From Oscillospiraceae bacterium (GTDB lineage Bacteria > Bacillota > Clostridia > Oscillospirales > Oscillospiraceae): DNA of 64,000 bases. The stretch is from positions 1 to 64,000 of the forward strand of contig JAFTGD010000051.1 of the NCBI GenBank assembly GCA_017458065.1. The letters are read 5' to 3'. Position 1 is the first letter of the stretch; every line of letters starts with the position of its first letter. Under the pieces are notes generated by a model. It saw nothing but the letters and a program-made list of their open reading frames with translations, was not told where the DNA came from and searched no databases. This document shows positions 57,184-64,000 of the stretch, one piece after another. The position numbers and the translations under genes were made by a program.

Positions 57184-59277
57184 ATGGCGGTCTCGCTGTT
57201 CCCGCACAACCAAACAGCCTACCGGGCGGTGACCGCCATGCTGGCTGAGACCGGCAAGGCCGCCGTCATCCACCCCACCGGCACGGGAAAGAGCTTCATC
57301 GCCTTTCAGCTTGCGGCGGATCGCCCGGAACAGCAGATCCTCTGGCTTGCCCCGTCGGACTATATTTTCCGCACCCAGCTCGAGAACTGGCGCTCTGCCG
57401 GCGGAACGGAGCTCGGGAACATCAGCTTCCTGACCTATGCCAGGCTGATGCTGCTGTCCTCAGACGAGCTTGCCGCCCTGGGCGCTCCCGGCCTCATCGT
57501 CCTTGACGAGTTCCACCGCTGCGGGGCCGAACAGTGGGGCGCCGGGGTCCGGCGCCTGCTGGCACGTTGCCCGAAGACGCCGACCCTCGGTCTCTCCGCC
57601 ACCAGCATCCGCTACCTGGATAACCAACGGGACATGGCGGACGAGCTTTTCGACGGGCATATCGCCTCCGAGATGACCCTCGGCGAGGCCATCGTCCGCG
57701 GCATCCTGAACCCGCCCAAATATGTTCTCTCCGTCTACCGCTACCAAAACAACCTCGGCAGGTACGAGGCGCGGGTCCGCAACACCAAAAGCCGGGCGGC
57801 GCGGGACGCCGCCGAGGACATTCTTGAGAGGTTGAAGCGAGCGCTGGACAATGCCGACGGCCTGGACCTCATCTTCGACCGTCACATGACCGACCGGACA
57901 GGCAAGTACCTCGTCTTCTGCGCCAATGCCGAGCACATGCGGGACATGATCGCGAATGTGCCCGACTGGTTCTGTCGGGTCGATCCGCATCCCCATGTCT
58001 ATTCCGCCTATTCCGCCGATCCTGCCACCGAACAGGCCTTCGCCGACTTCAAGGCCGACTGCTCGGACCACCTGAAGCTGCTCTTTTGCATCGACATGCT
58101 GAACGAAGGAATCCATGTTCCGGACGTGAGCGGTGTCATCCTCCTGCGTCCGACGGTCTCACCCATCGTCTACAAGCAGCAGATCGGCCGTGCCCTCTCC
58201 GCCAACAAGACGACCGAACCGGTCATCTTCGATATTGTCCTCAATATCGAGAATCTCTATTCTGTCTCCGGTATCCAGGAGGAGATGGAAGTCGCCATGA
58301 CGTATTACCGCGACCTGGGCTTGGAGAACGCCGTCATTCACGAGGGCTTTGAGCTCGTCGACGAGGTGCACGACTGCCTCGCCCTCTTCGACCGCCTGAA
58401 CAACACACTCACCGCTTCCTGGGACCTGATGTATGAGCAGGCGGAGAAGTATTACCAGGAGTATGGCGACCTGAACGTGCCGAAGCGCTATGCCACCGCG
58501 GAGGGATACTCCCTGGGCCAGTGGCTGGACACCCAGAGGAGGGTGCGTTCCGGCCGGGTGAAGGGGATCCTCACCCCGGCCCAGATCCGGCTCCTTGACC
58601 GGCTGCACATGCGTTGGGAGAGCAGCACGGATGTCTCATGGGAGCGGTATTACGCTGCAGCCAGAGAGTATCGCGATCAGTTTGGCGACCTGCTGCCCAA
58701 AACACAGTATGTGACGCCGGAGGGCGTGCCTCTGGGCACCTGGCTCTCCAACCTGCGCACCTGGCGCAAAGGCGGGGTCCGTGTGGCCTACCTGAGCCCG
58801 GAACGGATCGCCGCCCTGGACGCGCTGGGCATGGCCTGGGACGTGCCGGACTATCTCTTCGAGCGCAACTATGCCGCCGCGGTGGCCTACCACCGTCAGC
58901 ATGGCGACCTGAATGTCCCCGTGGCCTATGTGACGCCCGACGGCCTCCGCCTCGGCGCCTGGCTGGGCAATCTCCGCCAGCACAGACGAAGGGGAGAGTC
59001 GGCCCTGACTGAAGAACAGATTCACCGTCTCGATGTCCTCGGTATGCAGTGGGGCAGCAAATTTGACAGCAGCTGGGACGAAGCCTACGCCGAGACGGAG
59101 CGCTATTACGCCCGCCATGGCGACCTCAACATTCCCGTCGCCTATGTGACCGATACCGGCCTGCGCCTTGGCCGCTGGATCCGGCGCCAGCGCGACGCCC
59201 GGAAGAAGGGGACCCTGAGCCCCGAACGCAGCGCGCGGCTCGAAGCCCTTACGGCATCCTGGGCGATATCTGCATAA
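57184..59277 (+). CDS. SF2 helicase with four helicase-associated (HA) repeats
   Basis: A 697-aa DNA-translocase-like protein. RecA-like core: motif I HPTGTGKS (30-37), motif II DEFH (108-111), motif III SAT (138-140), motif VI YKQQIGRALS (330-339). The C-terminal 280 residues form four tandem repeats of about 68 residues, each built on (Y)GDLNVP, a Y-V/A-T-x-x-G stretch, LGxWL and LDxLxMxW; these match the helicase-associated domain, thought to bind nucleic acid. No nuclease domain. GC-rich like the genes at 49.6-56 kb. ATG 57184 follows gggggtga. The role beside a recombinase in a glycan region is unknown. Confidence 0.88.
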   Translation: MAVSLFPHNQTAYRAVTAMLAETGKAAVIHPTGTGKSFIAFQLAADRPEQQILWLAPSDYIFRTQLENWRSAGGTELGNISFLTYARLMLLSSDELAALGAPGLIVLDEFHRCGAEQWGAGVRRLLARCPKTPTLGLSATSIRYLDNQRDMADELFDGHIASEMTLGEAIVRGILNPPKYVLSVYRYQNNLGRYEARVRNTKSRAARDAAEDILERLKRALDNADGLDLIFDRHMTDRTGKYLVFCANAEHMRDMIANVPDWFCRVDPHPHVYSAYSADPATEQAFADFKADCSDHLKLLFCIDMLNEGIHVPDVSGVILLRPTVSPIVYKQQIGRALSANKTTEPVIFDIVLNIENLYSVSGIQEEMEVAMTYYRDLGLENAVIHEGFELVDEVHDCLALFDRLNNTLTASWDLMYEQAEKYYQEYGDLNVPKRYATAEGYSLGQWLDTQRRVRSGRVKGILTPAQIRLLDRLHMRWESSTDVSWERYYAAAREYRDQFGDLLPKTQYVTPEGVPLGTWLSNLRTWRKGGVRVAYLSPERIAALDALGMAWDVPDYLFERNYAAAVAYHRQHGDLNVPVAYVTPDGLRLGAWLGNLRQHRRRGESALTEEQIHRLDVLGMQWGSKFDSSWDEAYAETERYYARHGDLNIPVAYVTDTGLRLGRWIRRQRDARKKGTLSPERSARLEALTASWAISA

Positions 59278-59330
59278 TCTTTAAGAAGAAAGAAGCAACC
59301 GGAGTGAAGAACAGTAAGGGGATGACCGGC

Positions 59331-59444
59331 ATGGGCAAACTGATCGTGATCGAAGGGCTTGACGGCTCGGGTAAAGCGACTCAGGCGCAGTTGCTGACCG
59401 AGGCGCTTGAGAAACAAGGGATTCAGGCAAAGAAGGTATCATAC
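59331..59444 (+). pseudogene. tmk: Truncated thymidylate kinase (N-terminal 38 codons)
   Basis: ATG 59331 opens MGKLIVIEGLDGSGKATQAQ, the P-loop start of thymidylate kinase, and homology runs to about KKVSY; then the frame continues into unrelated sequence and stops at 59562-59564. The LID region, the DR(Y/F) motif and the rest are missing. It lies at the edge between the GC-rich helicase and the AT-richer second glycan cassette, so it marks an insertion or rearrangement junction. A functional tmk must exist elsewhere. Confidence 0.82.
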
Positions 59445-59497
59445 TCAGCATGGGTCAACTGCGGCAGCATTTTTTCGGTAAGGAGGGAAGAAAGCAT

Positions 59498-60439
59498 ATG
59501 CAAAAAACTATACTTCAGTTTGTTTCTATTGTTGCATATGTTCACAACAATGCAGACAGAATAGAAACATTTATTTCCTCTGCTGTGGGAGCATGTGACA
59601 TCTTCATGCGACGTGAGGTTATTTTTGTTGATGACTGCTCAACTGATAACAGCGTAGACGTTATCAAAGAATACTACCAAAAGAATCCTGCCGATTATAT
59701 CGTCACCATTATTCGTATGGGTCGATATCATGGAATGGAAATGGCTATGAACGCCGGACGAGACATGGCTATCGGAGACTACGTTTATGAATTTGATGAT
59801 CTGTTCATAGATTTTGAAGAAAAAGTGATCATTGATGCTTTCAATAAGTGCTTGGAAGGAAACGACATTGTTACGGTGTCGACCGATGTTCCAATGCGCT
59901 TGACGTCAAAAATCTTTTATGCGGTCTTTAATCATGCGACCGAGACAGACTCGAAAATAGGACAGGAGTCTTTTCGCCTGCTTTCTCGCCGCGGCATTAA
60001 CCGAATCATCTCAATGGACGTTGAGATCCCGTACCGCAAAATGATCTACCTTAACAGCGGGCTACCTTCCGCAAATTTGAAATATATTTCGACAGAAGGA
60101 TACCGGCCGGCGCGCATCAGTGGAAAGAATGAACGGGTTGATCTTGCCATTGATTCCTTTATTTATTTTACGAAAATAATCCAACACTTCTCCTTCGTTT
60201 TATCCTGCTTGTTTGCAATTCTTGCTTTGGTCACGATCATCTACACGTTTGTTTCCCGCGGCATGGGGTACCACGTCGGAGCTGGCTGGGTATCGACCAT
60301 GATTTTCATGTCGCTCGGTTTTACCGGAGTTTTCGGATTTCTGGCGATCATCATTCGCTATCTTTCTGTATTGGTTGACCTTGTTTTCAAGCGTCAGAAA
60401 TATTTAATTGCCGATGTAGAGAAAATATCGTCCAAATGA
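59498..60439 (+). CDS. GT2 glycosyltransferase with two C-terminal membrane helices
   Basis: A 313-aa protein of the GtrB/DPM1-like type: QFVSIVAYVHNNADRIETF, the FVDDCSTDNSVDVIKEY nucleotide site, an acidic YEFDDLFIDFEE where the DxD would be, and two membrane segments near the C-terminus (SFVLSCLFAILALVTIIYTF and MIFMSLGFTGVFGFLAIIIR). Likely makes a polyprenyl-phosphate sugar or modifies a lipid-linked one. aaggaggg 10 bp upstream fixes ATG 59498. The AT-rich composition starts here, right after the tmk scar. Confidence 0.85.
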   Translation: MQKTILQFVSIVAYVHNNADRIETFISSAVGACDIFMRREVIFVDDCSTDNSVDVIKEYYQKNPADYIVTIIRMGRYHGMEMAMNAGRDMAIGDYVYEFDDLFIDFEEKVIIDAFNKCLEGNDIVTVSTDVPMRLTSKIFYAVFNHATETDSKIGQESFRLLSRRGINRIISMDVEIPYRKMIYLNSGLPSANLKYISTEGYRPARISGKNERVDLAIDSFIYFTKIIQHFSFVLSCLFAILALVTIIYTFVSRGMGYHVGAGWVSTMIFMSLGFTGVFGFLAIIIRYLSVLVDLVFKRQKYLIADVEKISSK

Positions 60440-61602
60440 GTGAGAAACAGATGGAGAAATATGACAAGATTATTCTTGGAGCGGGTATTTATGGCCTTTA
60501 TTCCGCAATAAAATGCGGACGCAGCGGACAGTCTGTCCTTGTGCTCGATCACGACAGCACTCCTTTTTCGAGAGCCACCTATATCAATCAGGCTCGGGTA
60601 CATATGGGATATCACTATCCGCGCAGTTTGTCGACAGCCGTGAAGTCCGCGAACTATTATCAGCGATTTCATGAAGATTTCGGTTTTGCGATTCATAACA
60701 AATTCAGTCAGGTTTATGCCACAAGCGCGGCGTTTTCCTGGACAAATGCTGATGCTTTTGTCCGGTTTTGCAAAGCGGCTGGGATCAAATGCGAAGAGAT
60801 ATCGCCGTCTCTGTATTTCAAGCACGGCGTGTGCGACGGCGCTTTTTTAACAGAGGAAGATACCTATGACGCGTTGATTATTCGTGATTACTATCTGGAG
60901 GAGCTTAAGAAGCTTCCGAATGTTGTGCCCTGTTTCAATGTAAGAACAGACCGGATTACCAGAACGGACGATGTGGTCGTTATTGAATATCGCATCGGAG
61001 AAGAAAAGTTTTCGGCGGAAGCTCCATTTTTCCTTAACGCAACCTATGCATCAACCAACCAGGTGCTCAATCAGATCCATGACGAGGGAAGCAACGAGGC
61101 AAACTTTGATAAGTTCAAAATAAAATATGAACAATGCGAGATCGTACTTTGCAGCGTCGGCGAAAGACTGAAAAATGTTGGATTGACTGTTATGGATGGC
61201 CCATTCTTTTCAATAATGCCCTTTGGGAAAACCCCATATCATTCACTTACTGCGGTCACCTTCACCCCCCATGTGACAAGCTATGACGACCTGCCGACTT
61301 TCCCCTGTCAGGAAGGAGTAAGCTGTTCTCCTCAACAGCTTGATAATTGCAATACTTGCCCGCATAAACCGATGTCCGCCTGGGTGCACATGAGTCATTT
61401 AGCAAGGAAATACATGCGACCGGAGCTAGAATTCAGTTATGAAAGCTCGCTCTATTCCATGAAGCCGATCTTGAAAGTATCGGAGATCGACGATTCAAGA
61501 CCGACGGCCATCGTGGTAAATTCGACAAGCCCGAAAATTATCAGCGTTTTGTCCGGAAAAATCAACACGGTGTACGATCTGGATGCGTTTTTGGAGGAAT
61601 AA
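60436..61602 (+). CDS. FAD-dependent oxidoreductase with a four-cysteine cluster
   Basis: A 388-aa DAO-fold flavoprotein: KIILGAGIYGLYSAIKCG (FAD loop, residues 11-28), VLVLDHDSTPFSRAT, and NQARVHMGYHYPRS. Cys291, 297, 305 and 308 (pattern CX5CX7CX2C) form a possible zinc or iron-sulfur site not usual for DAO enzymes. Relatives occur in polysaccharide clusters, but the reaction is unknown to me; oxidation of a lipid-linked or nucleotide sugar is a guess from context. The start overlaps the GT2 stop (ATGA); ATG 60451 is an alternative. Confidence 0.78.
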   Translation: MSEKQMEKYDKIILGAGIYGLYSAIKCGRSGQSVLVLDHDSTPFSRATYINQARVHMGYHYPRSLSTAVKSANYYQRFHEDFGFAIHNKFSQVYATSAAFSWTNADAFVRFCKAAGIKCEEISPSLYFKHGVCDGAFLTEEDTYDALIIRDYYLEELKKLPNVVPCFNVRTDRITRTDDVVVIEYRIGEEKFSAEAPFFLNATYASTNQVLNQIHDEGSNEANFDKFKIKYEQCEIVLCSVGERLKNVGLTVMDGPFFSIMPFGKTPYHSLTAVTFTPHVTSYDDLPTFPCQEGVSCSPQQLDNCNTCPHKPMSAWVHMSHLARKYMRPELEFSYESSLYSMKPILKVSEIDDSRPTAIVVNSTSPKIISVLSGKINTVYDLDAFLEE

Positions 61603-61604
61603 TT

Positions 61605-62720
61605 GTGTTAAAACGTATTGACTTAACAAGAGATTTTCAAAAACATAAGGATGAGTTTTTAACCGCTATCAAAGAAGTTTGCGAAAACACCGCGTTTTCC
61701 GGCGGTCCATATGCCGATAAGTTTGCAGGAGAATTTGGAGAATACATAGGCGTCAAATATATGACAGGAGTAAACAATGGCACCAGCGCGCTTCACCTTG
61801 CGATGCTCGCGCTGGGGATCGGCCCCGGCGACGAGGTGATCGTTCCCGCAAACACCTATATTGCAACCGCCTGGGGCGTATCCTATACCGGCGCGAAACC
61901 TGTGTTTGTCGACTGCACAGCCGACACCTGGGAGATTGACCCTCAGAAGGCGGAAGAGGCGATAACGGGAAAAACCAAGGCGATTGCTGGCGTTCACCTT
62001 TATGGTCAGCCCTTCGATTTCAAAGCGATCAAGGAGATCGCGGATCGGCACGCCCTTTTTACGATTGAAGACTGCGCGCAGGCGGCCGGTGCCGAGTTTG
62101 AGGGCATTAAGTGTGGCAACCTTGCGGACATCAGCTGCTTCTCCTTCTATCCTGGAAAGAATCTTTATTCCTTTGGCGAGGGTGGTGCTGTCGGAAGCCG
62201 TAACAAGGATTGGATCGACAAGATCAACGTGTACAAGGAACAGGGCTGCCGCGTCAGATATTATCACGAGGTCATCGGCTATAACATGAGACTGGAAGGG
62301 ATCCAGGGCGCTGTTCTTTCGGTGGGGCTGAAGCATCTGGACGAGTGGACGGACAGAAGAAGAGTGATCGGACAGAGATACGATAGAGAAATTGTCAATC
62401 CTTTGATCAAAAAGCAGTTCCATCCCGACAATACAAAGCATGTCTATCACCTCTACGAGACGCAGGTTCCCGATCCGGAGCATTTCCTGAAATACATGGC
62501 GGAGAACGGCGTTGAGTGCAACCGGCACTATCCTGTTCCGTGCCATTTGCAGGAAGCATACAAAGATCTCGGATATAAAACAGGCGATTGTCCTAATGCA
62601 GAAAAGCTTGCCGCTCACTGCGCTACTCTTCCGCTGTTCCCTGAGATGACGGACAATGAAGCAAAGCTTGTCATAGCATTGTGTAACGCCTACACCGGAG
62701 AAGAGCGCTTCCAGGATTGA
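61605..62720 (+). CDS. DegT/DnrJ/EryC1 sugar aminotransferase (3)
   Basis: A 371-aa PLP aminotransferase, start GTG 61605 after ggagg. Seen: NNGTSALHLAMLALGIGPGD, VPANTYIATAWGVSYTG, IEDCAQAAGAEFEGIKCG and FSFYPGKNLYSFGEGGAV with the PLP lysine. FdtB/QdtB-like 3-aminotransferases look similar, and the GNAT further down could acetylate the new amine. Third such enzyme in the window. Confidence 0.9.
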   Translation: MLKRIDLTRDFQKHKDEFLTAIKEVCENTAFSGGPYADKFAGEFGEYIGVKYMTGVNNGTSALHLAMLALGIGPGDEVIVPANTYIATAWGVSYTGAKPVFVDCTADTWEIDPQKAEEAITGKTKAIAGVHLYGQPFDFKAIKEIADRHALFTIEDCAQAAGAEFEGIKCGNLADISCFSFYPGKNLYSFGEGGAVGSRNKDWIDKINVYKEQGCRVRYYHEVIGYNMRLEGIQGAVLSVGLKHLDEWTDRRRVIGQRYDREIVNPLIKKQFHPDNTKHVYHLYETQVPDPEHFLKYMAENGVECNRHYPVPCHLQEAYKDLGYKTGDCPNAEKLAAHCATLPLFPEMTDNEAKLVIALCNAYTGEERFQD

Positions 62721-62729
62721 GGGTCAAGA

Positions 62730-63539
62730 ATGTCACTGCAAGGAAACAATATTATTTCTGAGGAAGAAGAGCGGATCGCACAGCATCTGAGAGAAAAAAA
62801 TCTGGGTAATGCCAACCGCAATTCAGAACCGGTCAAGTCCAAACAGTCATTTTATACGCGGTTTGGAAAACGTGCTTTGGATCTTCTCGTCTCCGTACCG
62901 GCGGTTCTTGTGCTGTCGCCCGTTTGTCTCGTCTTGACGGCCGCAAATCTGATCGACATGGGTGCTCCCGTCTTATACAGGCAGACGCGATCCGGATACA
63001 AGGGAAAAGACTTTGACATCCTGAAATTCCGGAGCATGAAGAATGCCGTAGGCAAGGACGGAAGACAACTGCCGGCCGATCAGAGACTGACAAAATATGG
63101 ACGCTTTATTCGACGGTTTTCGCTGGACGAATTGGCGAATTTTATCAATATTCTAAAAGGCGAAATGTCCATAATCGGCCCGCGGCCTCTGCCGGTGTTT
63201 TATCATGAGCGGATGAGCGACAGACATCATATGAGAGAAGCGGTGAGACCGGGGCTTGAATGCCCTCGCATGATCGATTTGAGCGAGGAGGAACTTGGAT
63301 ATTATCAGGTGCAGTTTGAAAACGACGTCTGGTATGTGGAAAACATCAGCTTTATGACAGACGTCAAAATGCTGCTTGCCCTCGTGAAAATGGTATTCGC
63401 ATCCGGGGAGCGAAGTAAGCACGCCGATGTGGGGACGTTTTTTGTCGGCTACGATGAAAGCGGACAGGCGCTGAGCCTGAGCATGGCAAAAGAACGCTAT
63501 GCCGAGCGCTTTGCGGAATTGGCGGAAGCTGTCAGATAA
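62730..63539 (+). CDS. Undecaprenyl-phosphate phosphoglycosyl transferase (2)
   Basis: A 269-aa initiating sugar transferase of the same superfamily as the one at 48921 but with a longer soluble N-terminus (about 50 residues) before its membrane helix (LDLLVSVPAVLVLSPVCLVL). Seen: FDILKFRSMKNAVGKDG, SLDELANFINILKGEMS, IIGPRPLPVFY and RPGLECPRMIDLSEEE; the last block replaces the usual GLTGLAQVNGR. So its sugar or partner may differ. SD gaggg; 9 bp after DegT. Confidence 0.88.
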   Translation: MSLQGNNIISEEEERIAQHLREKNLGNANRNSEPVKSKQSFYTRFGKRALDLLVSVPAVLVLSPVCLVLTAANLIDMGAPVLYRQTRSGYKGKDFDILKFRSMKNAVGKDGRQLPADQRLTKYGRFIRRFSLDELANFINILKGEMSIIGPRPLPVFYHERMSDRHHMREAVRPGLECPRMIDLSEEELGYYQVQFENDVWYVENISFMTDVKMLLALVKMVFASGERSKHADVGTFFVGYDESGQALSLSMAKERYAERFAELAEAVR

Positions 63540-63623
63540 CGCGTGACACAGTGGAATGCGCCGGGAAAAATGTCAATTCACGTTTCAACCGAATACAGTT
63601 TGTCAGAACAGAGGAGAGAAAGC

Positions 63624-64000
63624 ATGGTATATGAAGGCACACTTGAGGGCTTTGGCGTGAGACTTCGCTCGCTGGAAGAGGGCGACGCGGCCTTCTTGTT
63701 CAAACTGAGAACGGATAGAGAAAGAACCAGGTTTGTACATGCAATCGAAGGGACCGTTGATGACCAGCGGCTGTACATACAAAAGCAGCGGGCCAGAGAA
63801 GGGGATTATTATTTTCTCGCCGAGGATTTGAACGGTGAACCGTTCGGGGCCCTTGCCTACTACAATCTAGTCGACAAAAACGGTGAAACAGGCCGCATGG
63901 TCTTGAACGGTACGTTTGCACAGAACTGCGACGCGATTCTGCAACTGCGGCGCTTTGCGTTTGAGATCATCGGGGCGGAATATGTGCGCTGCACGGTCGT
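63624..64000 (+). CDS. GNAT-type sugar N-acetyltransferase (partial, right edge)
   Basis: The first 125 codons of a GNAT-fold protein run off the window. Seen: GFGVRLRSLEEGDAAFLFKL, RERTRFVHAIEGTVDDQRLY, FLAEDLNGEPFGALAYYNL and GRMVLNGTFAQNCDAILQL, which recalls PseH/WecD-like acetyltransferases of amino sugars. gaggaga 9 bp before ATG 63624. With the DegT and phosphoglycosyl transferase before it, it probably N-acetylates the amino sugar made by this cassette. Confidence 0.78.
   Translation, partial: MVYEGTLEGFGVRLRSLEEGDAAFLFKLRTDRERTRFVHAIEGTVDDQRLYIQKQRAREGDYYFLAEDLNGEPFGALAYYNLVDKNGETGRMVLNGTFAQNCDAILQLRRFAFEIIGAEYVRCTV

Noticed and set aside
1..64000. CRISPR arrays, rRNA genes, complete insertion sequences, replication origin
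   Set aside because: I looked for regularly spaced repeats, rRNA-like blocks, transposase motifs and DnaA-box clusters and saw none; without computation small examples could be missed.

Overview
The window looks like a chromosome segment of an anaerobic, gut-type Clostridia (Oscillospiraceae-like; this placement is inferred from protein style, not computed). The evidence is Shine-Dalgarno-rich, moderately GC-rich housekeeping genes, reverse rubrerythrin plus rubredoxin, the NADH sensor Rex, a SpoIIAA/RsbV-type STAS protein and 2-hydroxyacyl-CoA dehydratase subunits.

Region 1 (1-5060) is accessory. It holds the end of a GHKL-type ATPase, a STAS anti-sigma antagonist, a secreted double phosphatase (HAD plus histidine acid phosphatase), a Phd/ParE toxin-antitoxin pair and about 1 kb of mobile-element debris. 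The debris carries a perfect 79-bp direct repeat of the infB-end/rbfA-start junction, two terminators and a consensus sigma-A promoter that now appears to drive rbfA.

Region 2 (5062-30904) is mostly core: rbfA-nrnA-truB-ribF, queA, tRNA-Pro, lon, an NSS sodium symporter, hypB, rsmG, the overlapping trmB-xth-dusB set, rex, mnmE, a pbp-(93 aa)-NlpC cell-wall unit, a solute-binding lipoprotein, rubrerythrin-rubredoxin, a membrane protein-LRR protein-RqcP set and a small P-loop ATPase. Stem-loop terminators separate most of these units.

Region 3 (31111-34106) is a pair of 2-hydroxyacyl-CoA dehydratase-family subunits and a 60-aa membrane peptide, with no activator gene in view.

Region 4 (34292-56306) is a long surface-polysaccharide locus behind one good promoter. 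Its first half (to about 47.6 kb) is AT-richer and encodes membrane enzymes: two polymerase/ligase-like proteins, two paralogous GT-C transferases flanking a polyprenyl-phosphate GT2, an LTA-synthase-like phosphoglycerol transferase, a metal-hydrolase-fold protein and two DUF6056-like proteins. Its second half is GC-rich and encodes soluble sugar-modifying enzymes: two DegT aminotransferases, a phosphoglycosyl transferase, a class I aminotransferase, a D-2-hydroxyacid dehydrogenase, an ATP-grasp ligase, a GT4 and a Gfo/Idh oxidoreductase.

Region 5 (56326-64000) starts with a FimB/FimE-sized tyrosine recombinase divergent from an SF2 helicase with four helicase-associated repeats; a terminator-like hairpin sits in the helicase leader. 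A truncated thymidylate kinase then marks the junction to a second, AT-richer glycan cassette: GT2, FAD oxidoreductase, DegT, phosphoglycosyl transferase and a GNAT cut by the window edge.

The most original candidates are the aminotransferase/hydroxyacid dehydrogenase/ATP-grasp module inside the glycan locus, the recombinase-helicase pair, and the rewired rbfA operon.
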